Positions 25,494 through 35,479 are shown, counted from the stretch's first letter. The stretch is 64,000 nt of DNA from Tunturibacter gelidoferens (GCF_040358255.1 NZ_CP132938.1:1922001-1986000), one strand, 5' to 3'. Program-made: numbers and translations. Notes: generated by a model from the sequence alone, not told the origin.

Positions 25494-27709
25494 TGAGCAG
25501 GTGTTCCGTTGTGTGCGGGCCCGGGGGCGAGGTCGGTGTGGGTGTGCCAGGGGACGGTCTCCGATGCGACTTCGTTGTGTTTACGCAGGAACTCGAGCGC
25601 GTAGGTGCTAGCGGTGGGATCATCCTTCTGATCGGCGAACATTGCGGCTTCGTGTGAAGCTTTTTCTTTCATCCCGAGACGGCGATAGACGATGGAGAGA
25701 ATGTAGTGGGCGGCGAGATCATCGGGGTCGATGGATTGGAGAGTCTCGTATTCAGCGCGGGCCTCATCATATTTTCGCTGTTGATAGAGAGAGAAGCCGA
25801 GCTCTCTGTGTGCGTCGCGGGAGTTTGGAAATTTTGTGATGACCTCGCGAAGATCAGCGATGGCTTCGTCGACCTGGCCCTGGTTCCGTTCGACGAGGGC
25901 GAGGTAGTACAGTGCGCGCGAGTTGTGAGGGCTGAGTGCAAGTGCTTTGTCGAGGCTGGCGCGGGAGGCCTCGTAGCGTTCCCACTGAAAGTTGGCGATT
26001 GCGATGTTGGTGAAGGCGTCGGCGTAGTCGGTGCGGAGCGTGGCGACCTGCTCGAACGCGCGGACGCTCTCCGCGTACTGTTGAGCGTCCAGCATGGCGA
26101 TGCCGTAGTTGTTCCATCGCATCCAGACTTTATTGTCCTGTGGGTCCACCGCGGGCGGGTTATCGCCTAGAGTGAAGATGCGCGTGCGCTCGGACATGGC
26201 AACGACGGGCATCTCGTAATGTTTGCCCATGCCGAAGTCCATGAAGTGCTGATCGAATCGGCGATAGTTGACCCATGCGGTGACGGTGAGGGGGCCGGTT
26301 GCGTCGGCGGGTACTTTGAATTGGTAGCGGACGAGCTGGGATCGGCCTGAAGCGATGGTGTTGTTGTAAGCCACAACGCGATTATCCCAGACCTGGTGGA
26401 GATCGTTGATGGTTCCTTTGGTGTTTACGAGGCGATTGGTGAAGCTGTGTGCGCGGGGGTCGAGGTCGCCATTGGGCTGGATCGCGCCGGAGTGCATCAG
26501 GGTGTGGCCGGAGGCGTCTTTGGCCTCGAATTCGACCCAGCTCTCGTACATGTCGCGCTGCTCGGGTACGTGGCTGTGTGCGATGCCTTTGTTCTGAATG
26601 ATGATGGTGGCGGTAAGGAGGTCTCCGGGGGAGACGGTGAAGCTGTCGTTGCCGAGAGGAGCGATGATCCTGCCTCCGTTTTTCTCGAGGCCGAAGATGT
26701 CGACGTTGAAGACGCCTGCTTTGAGGAAGGCTACGGTCTTCTCCATCTGGGTATCGTAGTTGTAGAACTTTGACAGAACGGTGTTAGCGCCTAACCATCG
26801 GTGAGAGGCCAGCTTGCCATTCTTGGCGCCCGAGTCGGAGCTGGTGAGATCTTCGCGGGTCATGTGGCAGGTCTGACAGGTGGAGACCTGATCTTTGACA
26901 TAGAAGGGAAGAGGCGACTGTTTGGCGAAGGAGGAGAGCTGCCACTCGTCGGAGAGGAAGATAGCGCGCTGCCATTTGTAGTCGTTCAGTTGTTTTGGAA
27001 GAGCGGCCTTGTGACACGCCGCGCAAAAGTTGCTGGTGCGATAGAAGTCCTTCATGACGGCTTTTGAGTGGCGGTCGAGATTTGCGAGAATCTCTTTGTC
27101 GGAGACCTCGCCGTAGATGGGTTGATTGTTCTCGTCGACCAGAACGGCGGGCTGTGCCAGAACGTAGCTGCCTGTGCCGCGAGCGTCGACTTTTTGGATG
27201 GAGTGGCAGACGGAGCAGGTGATTCCGTCTTCGTCGAACTTGCGATTTACTGGTGAGCCTTTGGTTAGCGCGCCCGAGACGAGGGCGATTGGGTTGTGGC
27301 AGCCTTCGCAGTGGCGGGTGTATTCAATGCCCTTTTCCGCGGTGAGCAGGTTTGTGTTTCTGATGTACCAGGGGGCGCGAAAGGAGTTGGCGTGAGCGGA
27401 CTGACGCCATTCGGCGTGCGCCTCCTGATGGCAGTGACTGCAGTATTTGGCTGTGGGGAAGGCTTTGGGGTTGATGAACTGGCCGGTGTCGGTGGTTGCA
27501 TTCGACGGGAGGAAGGGCTGATCGGCGCCGAATCTGAAGTTGTAATGTTGTTTGACTGATTCGGTGTAAACCTCACGTTGCGTGGGGGTAGTGACGGCAT
27601 CAGATGCGTGAGCGCCATCACTTTTCAAGGCCAGGAAAAAGGAGGCGATTGTGCCGCACAGCACGGTACAGAAGAAGATGCGACCGACCCGGCTGTAAGG
27701 CATTTTCAT
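25490..27709 (-). CDS. Five-heme cytochrome c with C-terminal TPR repeats
   Basis: About 739 residues from ATG 27709; other in-frame ATGs at 27703 and 27751 are possible. A signal or anchor segment covers about residues 8-35. Five CxxCH sites are seen: CSHCH, CEGCH, CSVCH, CAACH and CQTCH, all within about residues 85-290, in a cytochrome c554-like arrangement. A beta-rich middle region (about 320-500) and at least three TPR units (about 520-690, for example AFTNIAIANFQWERYEASRASLDKAL in part) follow. The heme part suggests periplasmic multi-electron transfer; the TPR part suggests docking to a partner. The coupled cytochrome c and the adjoining CRTAC1 proteins are the obvious candidates. Substrate unknown. 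Confidence 0.85.
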   Translation of the reverse strand: MKMPYSRVGRIFFCTVLCGTIASFFLALKSDGAHASDAVTTPTQREVYTESVKQHYNFRFGADQPFLPSNATTDTGQFINPKAFPTAKYCSHCHQEAHAEWRQSAHANSFRAPWYIRNTNLLTAEKGIEYTRHCEGCHNPIALVSGALTKGSPVNRKFDEDGITCSVCHSIQKVDARGTGSYVLAQPAVLVDENNQPIYGEVSDKEILANLDRHSKAVMKDFYRTSNFCAACHKAALPKQLNDYKWQRAIFLSDEWQLSSFAKQSPLPFYVKDQVSTCQTCHMTREDLTSSDSGAKNGKLASHRWLGANTVLSKFYNYDTQMEKTVAFLKAGVFNVDIFGLEKNGGRIIAPLGNDSFTVSPGDLLTATIIIQNKGIAHSHVPEQRDMYESWVEFEAKDASGHTLMHSGAIQPNGDLDPRAHSFTNRLVNTKGTINDLHQVWDNRVVAYNNTIASGRSQLVRYQFKVPADATGPLTVTAWVNYRRFDQHFMDFGMGKHYEMPVVAMSERTRIFTLGDNPPAVDPQDNKVWMRWNNYGIAMLDAQQYAESVRAFEQVATLRTDYADAFTNIAIANFQWERYEASRASLDKALALSPHNSRALYYLALVERNQGQVDEAIADLREVITKFPNSRDAHRELGFSLYQQRKYDEARAEYETLQSIDPDDLAAHYILSIVYRRLGMKEKASHEAAMFADQKDDPTASTYALEFLRKHNEVASETVPWHTHTDLAPGPAHNGTPAQ

Positions 27710-27811
27710 AGCAATCGTAAATTCTATTGAAGCGATAAGACTGTTAGCCATCGTCCTACGGGTCGGTAGAGATCTCAATCGAAAGGTTGAGTGGCGGGGA
27801 GATGGAAGCCG

Positions 27812-29698
27812 TTAGAATCTACTTCCTTTACCTTCTGTCAGGGTGACGATCTGGTCAACCTTGGTGACTGAGAACTTTTCTTTGGTTCCACTTGGCCAGT
27901 GAACTTCAACGGAGTCGATGGTTGCGATGTCGCCGAGGCCGAAGTGGACACGGGGGTCGTGGGTGGAGGCGAAGCTCCCTCCGGAGGTTACGTCTCCGCG
28001 TTGTTTCTGGCTTCCCGCGGTGAGATAGACCGTGGAGCCGATGGCGTCTCGAGGGCTCTTTGGACCGCCTATCAGTTTCAGTTCGATCCAATGATGATTG
28101 TCTCGCGAGACATTGCGGAGCAGTGCGGGGTGACTGTCCAAGGCGTTGATGACAACATCTAGTTTGCCGTCGTTGAAGAGGTCTCCGACGGCCATGCCAC
28201 GGCCGACGTACAGACTTGTGAGTGCTGTGCCTTCGACGGCGGGTTCGAGGTCGAATTTTTTGCCGTCGATGTTACGGAAGAGGAGCGGGCGTTGCGCCCA
28301 GCTGGTTCCCCAGGTTGTGTGGTCGACCTGCGGGTAGACGTGGCCGTTCGCGATGATGAGATCCTTCCATCCATCATTGTCGAAGTCAAAGAACGCTGTG
28401 CCCCATCCCAGGAATGGAATTGTAGGTTCGGCAACTCCCATCTGGTAGCTGATGTCGGTGAAGTTGGCGTCGCCATCGTTGCGGTAGAGCGGGTTGTAGT
28501 CATCCGAAAATGTTGTGTTGTAGATATCGAGCAGGCCGTTGTTTCGATAGTCTCCAATTGCGATACCCATCGAGGCTGTTTCGCGGCCATTCTCGTTGAG
28601 CGCGTATCCGGAGGCGTAGCTTGCGTCTTCGAAGGTGCCGTCGCCTTTGTTGATGTAAAGATAATTTGGAGTCGAATCGTTTGCGACAAGAAGGTCCGGC
28701 TTGCCGTCGTTGTTGATATCGACGAAGACGGAGGAGAAACCGTAGTAGCCGTTCTTGTCGGAGACTCCGGCCTTTTCGCTCACGTCCGTGAAGGTGCCGT
28801 CGCCGTTGTTATGGAAGAGATGGTCTGGTTCTCCCTTGAGGCCTCGCGGGCCGCACATGACTTTTTCACCTCGAAACTGGCAGAAGCTATAGGAGACCTC
28901 TTTACCGCCAGATCCGGGCTGATTCGCGAGGTCGTAGTGAACGTAGCCAGGAACGAAGAGATCCAGCCGGCCGTCGCCATCGTAGTCGCCCCAGGTGGCG
29001 CCAGTGGACCAGTTGCCAAGAGTGACTCCCGCTTTCTCGGCGACGTCAGTGAAGGTTCCGTCGTGATTGTTGTGATAGAGGCGGTTCTTGCCGAAGTTGG
29101 TGACGTTGATGTCGGGCCAGCCGTCGTTGTCGTAGTCGGCTATGGCGACGCCGATTCCCCAGCGGTCATTGGTGACGTGTGCCTTCGCGGCGACGTCGGT
29201 GAAAGTTCCGTCGTGGTTGTTGTGGAAGAGCGCGGCGTGGGGCGGTATCGCTTTGCCGCTCATGGCGTCGTAGGTTGAACCGTTGACGAGATAGATGTCG
29301 AGCCAGCCGTCGTTGTCATAGTCGATAAGTCCGACGCCAGATCCGTTGGTTTCGATGATGAATTTTTTTTCGGGAGTTCCCATGGTGTGGGTCCATGAGG
29401 TTAGTCCGGCTTTTCCGGCGATGTCCTGAAAGATGATCGGACCGCTCTTTACAAACCCCCCGGCCGTGATGGGTCTCTTCTCTTCGTCGAGGACTGCGGG
29501 GTGGGCTCCACCGGTGTTGGCTCCCCCCATTGCTGACGCCTGGCCGCCCTCTTGAGGCTTATCAGATTGTGTGTCGGTCGAGTGGGAGTTTGGAGTCGTA
29601 GATTGCGCGAACGATGCCGCAGCATTGCAGATGAGCGTTGAGGAGAGAGCAGCGGCGGCAAACAGGGAACCGAAACGAGTTCGATGAGGAAGGGTCAC
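27812..29698 (-). CDS. CRTAC1-type propeller protein C (FG-GAP, ASPIC/UnbV)
   Basis: 628 residues from a GTG at 29698, chosen because AAGGA lies 7 nt upstream and a Sec signal peptide follows at once (RTRFGSLFAAAALSSTLI...). FG-GAP/VCBS-like repeats span about residues 90-500, each with a calcium-type loop such as DYDNDGWLDIYLVNG or DYDGDGRLDLFVPG, giving a beta-propeller. The C-terminal ASPIC/UnbV domain (about 515-620) has RDAIGSTVYL, RVHFGLGDI and VEVHWPSGTKE. Members are extracytoplasmic; no enzymatic role is established. It is the third propeller gene in a row and lies 102 bp upstream of the five-heme cytochrome. Confidence 0.88.
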   Translation of the reverse strand: MTLPHRTRFGSLFAAAALSSTLICNAAASFAQSTTPNSHSTDTQSDKPQEGGQASAMGGANTGGAHPAVLDEEKRPITAGGFVKSGPIIFQDIAGKAGLTSWTHTMGTPEKKFIIETNGSGVGLIDYDNDGWLDIYLVNGSTYDAMSGKAIPPHAALFHNNHDGTFTDVAAKAHVTNDRWGIGVAIADYDNDGWPDINVTNFGKNRLYHNNHDGTFTDVAEKAGVTLGNWSTGATWGDYDGDGRLDLFVPGYVHYDLANQPGSGGKEVSYSFCQFRGEKVMCGPRGLKGEPDHLFHNNGDGTFTDVSEKAGVSDKNGYYGFSSVFVDINNDGKPDLLVANDSTPNYLYINKGDGTFEDASYASGYALNENGRETASMGIAIGDYRNNGLLDIYNTTFSDDYNPLYRNDGDANFTDISYQMGVAEPTIPFLGWGTAFFDFDNDGWKDLIIANGHVYPQVDHTTWGTSWAQRPLLFRNIDGKKFDLEPAVEGTALTSLYVGRGMAVGDLFNDGKLDVVINALDSHPALLRNVSRDNHHWIELKLIGGPKSPRDAIGSTVYLTAGSQKQRGDVTSGGSFASTHDPRVHFGLGDIATIDSVEVHWPSGTKEKFSVTKVDQIVTLTEGKGSRF

Positions 29699-29839
29699 TG
29701 GTGTGTCCTTGTAGTTCGAATTACGAGTTCGCAGGAGGGAGGTGCAGGTATTCATCGATTTGCCGGAAGGTTGCAGCCTCATGTTTACCATACGATCCCG
29801 TAGACGTGATTGAGAGTGTTGTTCGCACTGACGCTATTG

Positions 29840-31579
29840 TTAATTTGCTGATGACGAGGATCGGCCCTTTCCTTCGGTGAGGTCGAGGATGCGATCGACT
29901 GAAGTGGGAGGGTCGAAGAGTTCCATCTGACCGTTGGGCCAGCGAATTTGAATGCTCGTGAGGTGCGTTTCCTGGCCGAGACCGAAGTGGAGGCGGAGAT
30001 CGCTTGAGGAGTTATAGCTGGAACCGTCGCGAACCTCGTCGACCCAGATGCGTTTTGCAGATTTCATGGTGACGCGAGCGCCAATGGCATCGCGGTTGGA
30101 GGATGTCCCGATGAGATGAAGGCCGAGCCAGTGATTCTGATTTTTCGCGAGGTTGACCAGAAGCATTGGTCGATCGCTGAGGTTGTTGATCACAGCTTCG
30201 AGACGCCCGTCGTTGAAGAGATCCGCGATTGCAAGTCCGCGGCTGGAGCGTGGATCGACGAGTCCGGGGCCGGAGGTCTTGCTGACGTCGCGGAACTTTC
30301 CGTTGCCTAGATTGTTATAGAGGAAGCGGGGTTCGCGGTAGGAGGAGCCCAGTTTGGCGGAGTCCACCTCAGGATAGACATGGCCGTTCGCAATAAGAAG
30401 GTCTGGCCACCCGTCGTTGTCGACGTCGGCGAACATAGCTCCCCAGCCTAGAGCCTCGGTGTTGATGCCGAGTCCAGCGGCGAAGGTCATGTCGGTATAA
30501 GTGCCGTCGCCATTGTTGCGATAGAGGGTGGAGGTGTCGTCGGAGAAGTTGGTTTTGAAGAGGTCGAGTCTGCCGTCGCCGTCGTAGTCGGCTGCCGTGG
30601 ATCCCATGCCGGCCTGTTCGCGACCGTCTTCGTTGAAGGCTACACCGGCGTCGGCGGCAGTGTCCTTGAAGGTTCCGTCGTGGTTGTTTCGATAGAGGAT
30701 GGCAGGAGTGGAGTCGCAGGCGACGTAGAGGTCGGGCCAGCCGTCGTCGTCGTAGTCGAGCGTGGTGATGGAGAAGCAGTAGTGGCCTTGTGTTCGCTCG
30801 AATCCACTGGGCTTGCTTACGTCTGCAAACTTTCCGCCGCCGAGGTTGTGGTAGAGGATGTTCGGTGCGCTCTCGAGACCGCGCGGGCCGCACATGACGG
30901 GCACTCCCTTCCAGATGCATCCTGAGGTTTGGCCGGGTGTTGGGGTGCGAGCGAGGTCGAAGTGCACGTAGTTGGCGACGGCCAGGTCCAGCTTGCCGTC
31001 GCGATCGTAGTCGATGAAGGCACAGCCGGTGCCCCACTCCTTGCCTGTACCGGCGACGCCTGCCTGCTCCGCTACCTCCTTGAATGTTCCATTGCCCTGG
31101 TTGTGGAAGAGGCGGTTTTTGCCGTAGCCGGTGACGTAGATGTCGTCGAATCCATCGTTGTCGTAGTCTCCAACGCATGCTCCCTGCCCCCATCCAGTGG
31201 AGACGAGGCCTGCCTTTACGGTGACGTCGGTGAAGGTTCCGTCGTGATTGTTGTGGAAGAGGTGGTTGGTGGGTTTTGCTTGTCCGGCTGCGGTGGTTGT
31301 GCCAGGTAAGTTGGTGCCGTTGACAAGGAAGATGTCCGGCCATCCGTCACGGTCGTAGTCGAGGATGGCAACTCCTGAGCCTGTGGCTTCGATGATGTAG
31401 CGTTTAGATTCGACGCTCCCGTTCACGTCGCGAACGGTGATACCGGCCTTGAGTGCGACATCTACAAACCAGGCTGGCGGCGGATGATCGGGTGTTGGAA
31501 GGTAGGGCTGCTGCTCTCCGAAGGCCGTCGTCACCAGGAGCAGGACGACGGCGGTTCGAAGAAGGAATCGAATCTTCAT
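29840..31579 (-). CDS. CRTAC1-type propeller protein B (FG-GAP, ASPIC/UnbV)
   Basis: 579 residues from the ATG at 31579, which overlaps the stop codon of propeller gene A by 4 bp. A Sec signal peptide is clear (MKIRFLLRTAVVLLLVTTAFG). Seven or so FG-GAP-type blades (about residues 40-440) carry loops such as DYDRDGWPDIFLVNG and DYDDDGWPDLYVACD. The ASPIC/UnbV domain (about 470-560) has RDAIGARVTMKS, RLHFGLGQE and IQIRWPNGQME. It has the same plan as its two neighbours but a different signal type and sequence, so the three are old paralogues rather than recent copies. Confidence 0.88.
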   Translation of the reverse strand: MKIRFLLRTAVVLLLVTTAFGEQQPYLPTPDHPPPAWFVDVALKAGITVRDVNGSVESKRYIIEATGSGVAILDYDRDGWPDIFLVNGTNLPGTTTAAGQAKPTNHLFHNNHDGTFTDVTVKAGLVSTGWGQGACVGDYDNDGFDDIYVTGYGKNRLFHNQGNGTFKEVAEQAGVAGTGKEWGTGCAFIDYDRDGKLDLAVANYVHFDLARTPTPGQTSGCIWKGVPVMCGPRGLESAPNILYHNLGGGKFADVSKPSGFERTQGHYCFSITTLDYDDDGWPDLYVACDSTPAILYRNNHDGTFKDTAADAGVAFNEDGREQAGMGSTAADYDGDGRLDLFKTNFSDDTSTLYRNNGDGTYTDMTFAAGLGINTEALGWGAMFADVDNDGWPDLLIANGHVYPEVDSAKLGSSYREPRFLYNNLGNGKFRDVSKTSGPGLVDPRSSRGLAIADLFNDGRLEAVINNLSDRPMLLVNLAKNQNHWLGLHLIGTSSNRDAIGARVTMKSAKRIWVDEVRDGSSYNSSSDLRLHFGLGQETHLTSIQIRWPNGQMELFDPPTSVDRILDLTEGKGRSSSSAN

Positions 31580-33465
31580 GGCTTTGGGGTCGTAGCTGGA
31601 TTGATCAATGCTTTGGACTGCGGTGAGGTGCCCATGGCAATCGTCTTCAGAATCTTTCCACCTTCCTGAATGACGTAAAGATGGTTTGCTGCGAGGTCGA
31701 TAAGTTTGTCTGTCGTGCCGGATGGCCACTTGATTTCGACTGAATCTGCTTTGACAGAGTGGTCGAGGCCGAAGTGGATGCGTAGATCGTTCTGCGAGTA
31801 GTAGCTGCCGCCGCTTCGAACTTCGTCGATCTGAATAAAGGGTTTGGCGTTTTCTGGTGTTGGAGTTGTGACGCTGATCTTCGCGCCGATGCCAGAGCGA
31901 TTCGACTTGGTGCCGACGGTGCGGATCTTGATCCAGTTGCGGCCCGTCGTCGATTCGCAGCGGAGCAGCTGGGGGAGGCTGTTGATGCAGTTGACGACGA
32001 CGTCCACTACGCCGTCGTTGTCGTAGTCGCCGAACGCGCAACCTCTGCCGGGGGCGGGTGTTGTGATGCCGGGTCCTCCTTGCGCGGTCACCTCTTCGAA
32101 CTGTCCGTTGCGCAGATTGCGGTAGAGGTACTTGTGTTCGGCGTAAGGCGCGTCGATGGCGGTTCCGTCGACCTCAGGATAGACGTGTCCGTTACAGATG
32201 AAGATGTCAGGCCAGCCGTCGTTGTCCATGTCGAAGAAGCCGACGCCCCAACCGAGGTAGCGGGTGTTGACGCCTAGTCCAGACATGTAGGTATGGTCGT
32301 CGAAGTTCCCGTCGCCGAGATTGACGTACAGCGAATCGGTGTCGCCGGCGAAGTTTGTTTTGACAATGTCGAAGCGGCCGTCGCGATTGAAATCGCCAAT
32401 AGATACGCCCATACCGGCCTGCGGCTTGCCGTCAGGAGAGTATGCGATGCCTGCCTCGATGGCTACATCTTTGAAGGTGCCGTCTTTTTGGTTTTGGTAG
32501 AAGGTGGCGGCGGTGGAGTCGTTGGCGACGTAGATGTCGGGCCAGCCGTCGCCGTCGATGTCGGAGACAGCTACGGAGAGTCCGTAGGTGCCGATGGTGT
32601 CCCACATGCCGGCTTTTTGTGAGACGTCGGTGAAGGTGCCGTCGCCGTTGTTGCGATAGAGAATGTTCTTGCCGCCCTGGAGACCGGGTGGGCCACAGGC
32701 TACTTGAATTCCCTTGTAGGCGCAGCCGGCGGCTTCGGGGAGGGGTGCTGTCTTGATGTCGAAGTCGATGTAGTTCGCGACAAAGAGGTCGAGATGGCCG
32801 TCGCGATCGTAATCGATAAAGGCACAGCCGGAGTTCCAGCGCGTCTTAGATTGGAGGAGGCCAGCCTTCTCTGTAACGTCGGTGAAGGTGCCGTTGCCAT
32901 TGTTGCGATAGAGAACATTCTGCCCGTAGTAGCTGACGAAGAGGTCGTTCCATCCGTCGTTGTTGTAGTCACCGACACAACAGCCCTGTCCCCATCCGGC
33001 GCGACCGACCCCGGCTTTGAGGGTGACGTCAGTGAAGGTGCCGTCACGATTGTTCTTGAAGAGACGGGAGATGGGTTCCTGACCTTTGGGGAAGCCTTCC
33101 AGTCGAGTGCCGTTGACAAGGAAGATATCGATCCAGTCATCGTGATCGTAGTCGTAGAAGGCTACGCCGCAGCCGGTGGTTTCAAGCAGATATCGATTTT
33201 TGTGTTCGCCGCCGTATATCGTTTTTGCGTTGAGTCCGGACTGACGTGCGACGTCGATGAAGCTGATGCCGAGAGGAGTGCCTGCGACGGGGGAGGGGAG
33301 TCCTTTAGGGGCGGCACGGGGTACGGCGTCGTAAGTGGGGCGCGATCCCATCTGTTGGGAGGGCTGAGAGGTCTGAGGCGCGGCCAGAGCCAGAACGTCG
33401 TCAAGCGAAAGAACCAGAGCAGTGGTGGAAAGCGATGTAAGAAAGTTACGGCGAGACCAATTCAA
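31576..33465 (-). CDS. CRTAC1-type propeller protein A, Tat-exported
   Basis: 629 residues from a TTG at 33465; AGGAG stands 7 nt before it, and the protein then begins with a twin-arginine signal (NWSRRNFLTSLSTTALVLSL). The twin Arg suggests folding, perhaps with a metal, before export. FG-GAP blades span about residues 65-480 (DYDHDDWIDIFLVNG, DYDRDGHLDLFVANY, DMDNDGWPDIFICNG), and the ASPIC/UnbV domain about 505-600 (SGIGAKISV, RIHFGLDHS, VEIKWPSGTTD). It is very similar to the protein at 54256-56151, including the Tat signal and the ACGPPGLxGGxNILY stretch. The TPR gene precedes it in both places. Function unknown. Confidence 0.9.
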   Translation of the reverse strand: MNWSRRNFLTSLSTTALVLSLDDVLALAAPQTSQPSQQMGSRPTYDAVPRAAPKGLPSPVAGTPLGISFIDVARQSGLNAKTIYGGEHKNRYLLETTGCGVAFYDYDHDDWIDIFLVNGTRLEGFPKGQEPISRLFKNNRDGTFTDVTLKAGVGRAGWGQGCCVGDYNNDGWNDLFVSYYGQNVLYRNNGNGTFTDVTEKAGLLQSKTRWNSGCAFIDYDRDGHLDLFVANYIDFDIKTAPLPEAAGCAYKGIQVACGPPGLQGGKNILYRNNGDGTFTDVSQKAGMWDTIGTYGLSVAVSDIDGDGWPDIYVANDSTAATFYQNQKDGTFKDVAIEAGIAYSPDGKPQAGMGVSIGDFNRDGRFDIVKTNFAGDTDSLYVNLGDGNFDDHTYMSGLGVNTRYLGWGVGFFDMDNDGWPDIFICNGHVYPEVDGTAIDAPYAEHKYLYRNLRNGQFEEVTAQGGPGITTPAPGRGCAFGDYDNDGVVDVVVNCINSLPQLLRCESTTGRNWIKIRTVGTKSNRSGIGAKISVTTPTPENAKPFIQIDEVRSGGSYYSQNDLRIHFGLDHSVKADSVEIKWPSGTTDKLIDLAANHLYVIQEGGKILKTIAMGTSPQSKALINPATTPKP

Positions 33466-33633
33466 ATGGACGCTCCTAAGGCAATGGCCAGGCACTGGCG
33501 TTCGACGCTCTCTTCGCCGTGGTAATTGTAATCACAAAATTGGAACGGGTTGAAAGAGTCTTGAAATCGGTACACGGTGCAGCGAAGCCTAGCCTCCAGA
33601 GAAAAAGGCTCAGTTGCATCTGTGGTACCGGCT

Positions 33634-35463
33634 CTATGGATGAGCGGAAGGAACCTCACCAGCGGAGGAAGTATTCGCGAGAAGCTTCTTGGCTTTCTGC
33701 CGCTCAAGCGCAGCATCGGCGCTTCGTCCCTGTCTGTCGAGAGCGTCGGCCAACGCGGAGTGTGCCTCGCTGTAGTTTGGGTCTGCTTCGACTGCGGTTT
33801 GCAATTGAAATATCGCATCCGCGGTCTTGCCTTGCTTGAGGAGTGCCTTGCCGCTGTCGAGGGCAAAGTTGGCACGTTGTCGACTGACAGCGATACGGCT
33901 GAGGGATGCGGCTTTTTTGCGTTCGGCTGCTGCGCCTTCAGAGTCTCCCTGCTGGCTGAGGATGGCGGCGAGGCTGATGTGTGGACTGGGCTGGTTGGGT
34001 AGAAGATCGATGGCGCGTCGCAAGGCTGATGCGGCCTTTTCGGGATCGTTATTGTTTTTGTAGACATTGCCAAGGAGCGCCCATGCCTCACCGTTGTTGG
34101 GGCGTAGCGCGGTGGCCTTCTCGAGTTCGGCCTGAGATTCTGCGAAACGTCCGAGCTGCATGTAGAGTACGCCGAGCGTGTAGGGCGGATCAGGCAACGT
34201 GGGATCGAGTTGCTCCGCGCGAAGGAACTCCGCGACCGCTGCGGTTGGATCGTCTTTCAACTTCAGGGCCAGTCCAAGATCGTAGTGGAGATGTGAGTTG
34301 TCAGGTTCGATCAGGAGACCTGCACGAAACTGCTCGATGGCGTGGTTGAGATCGCTCTGTTGAAGATACGCAACGCCGAGGTCTTGGCGCAGGGTCGGAT
34401 TTTTCTCATCCAGTGCAAGGGCTCGCAGGTAGAAGATGATGGCTCCCTTTGCGTCGCCTGTCTGTACGAGAGCGAGTCCGAGGTTCGTGAGTACGGCAGA
34501 GTCCTGGGGTCGTGCGGCGGCGACCTGTTGAAAGAGAGGTATAGCTTCACGAGGATTGTCATTCGCTTGCAGGGTGAGGGCGAGTTCGTATTTGATATCC
34601 GTCGACGCAGGATCAACGGCCATCGCATGTCGCAGTACCGTGATGGCCGCGTCTTCCTGATCGCTTGCAAGTAAGGCACGACCAAGTTGCAGTGCATACT
34701 CGACATTTTCTTTGGACAGGTTATTCGCTTTGGTAAGCTCGCTGACCGCGTTTGCGAGGTCCCCTTGATTTAGAAAGACGGAGCCAAGGTGATAGTGCGC
34801 GGCTGCGAGTGATGGCTCTAGTGAGATAGCACGTTGAAACTGGACCGTGGCGTCACTATAGGTCTGTTGTTGTGCGAGGATCGTGCCTAGACTATCGTGC
34901 AGAGCCGCGTTGTCAGGCGAATTGTAGAGAGCCGACTCCAGCTGCTTTTGCGCGGTGGCTGGCTCTCCCGTTGCCGCGAGGGCGGCGGCGTAGGCGATGG
35001 AGGCTTGGGGCGTGAGCGCCTGTGACGCATCGCTCTTTGCTCCGTCGAGGAGTTGAAACATCTGCATTGATTTCTGATATTCGCGAAGCTGAGAGTAGGT
35101 GATCGCCAAGTTGAGTGAGGCATCAGAGTTCTGCGGATCGAGTTTGTGGGCCAGTTCGAGTTGGTCCACCGCGTATGCGAGATTTCCCTCAGCAAGTAGT
35201 ACAGTTCCGAAGGCACTGTGGCCGGCGGCAACCTCGGGTGCAAGTTTTACGACTTTCGCAAATTGGATGTGTGCTGAAAGTAGGTCGTTCTGACGATATG
35301 CTGCGGAGCCGGCACGAAACGCTTCTTCGGCTTCCTTTACTCTGTCGGGTGGGGCGGTCTGTGAAGAAGCTGCCGGCGTGGTGGCGGTTTGTGCCCGCGC
35401 TAGCGGAATGATCGTTGCGAGGACGCTGCACAGCAGAAGCGAAGGTGTCTGGAGGAGTTGCAT
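33634..35463 (-). CDS. Secreted TPR-repeat protein (paralogue of 52334-54112)
   Basis: 609 residues from the ATG at 35463. A Sec signal (MQLLQTPSLLLCSVLATIIPLARAQ) is followed by a Ser/Thr/Pro-rich linker and about 14 TPR units (residues 45-590), for example AGHSAFGTVLLAEGNLAYAV and AHYHLGSVFLNQGDLANAV. TPR superhelices bind peptides or protein partners; being exported, this one would act in the periplasm or at the surface. It lies upstream of propeller gene A with a 168-bp gap. The protein at 52334-54112 has the same layout and similar repeats (LHYDLGLALKLKDD versus LHYNLGLAFKLQDD), also next to a Tat-exported propeller gene. This shared pairing suggests that the two proteins work together. 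Confidence 0.88.
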   Translation of the reverse strand: MQLLQTPSLLLCSVLATIIPLARAQTATTPAASSQTAPPDRVKEAEEAFRAGSAAYRQNDLLSAHIQFAKVVKLAPEVAAGHSAFGTVLLAEGNLAYAVDQLELAHKLDPQNSDASLNLAITYSQLREYQKSMQMFQLLDGAKSDASQALTPQASIAYAAALAATGEPATAQKQLESALYNSPDNAALHDSLGTILAQQQTYSDATVQFQRAISLEPSLAAAHYHLGSVFLNQGDLANAVSELTKANNLSKENVEYALQLGRALLASDQEDAAITVLRHAMAVDPASTDIKYELALTLQANDNPREAIPLFQQVAAARPQDSAVLTNLGLALVQTGDAKGAIIFYLRALALDEKNPTLRQDLGVAYLQQSDLNHAIEQFRAGLLIEPDNSHLHYDLGLALKLKDDPTAAVAEFLRAEQLDPTLPDPPYTLGVLYMQLGRFAESQAELEKATALRPNNGEAWALLGNVYKNNNDPEKAASALRRAIDLLPNQPSPHISLAAILSQQGDSEGAAAERKKAASLSRIAVSRQRANFALDSGKALLKQGKTADAIFQLQTAVEADPNYSEAHSALADALDRQGRSADAALERQKAKKLLANTSSAGEVPSAHP

Positions 35464-35479
35464 CTCAGCCCGATTGTAA

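Noticed and set aside
28292-29278. 328-codon Val/Glu/Asp-rich frame antisense to propeller C
   Set aside because: Its apparent repeats only mirror the DxDxDG loops of the FG-GAP repeats on the coding strand.
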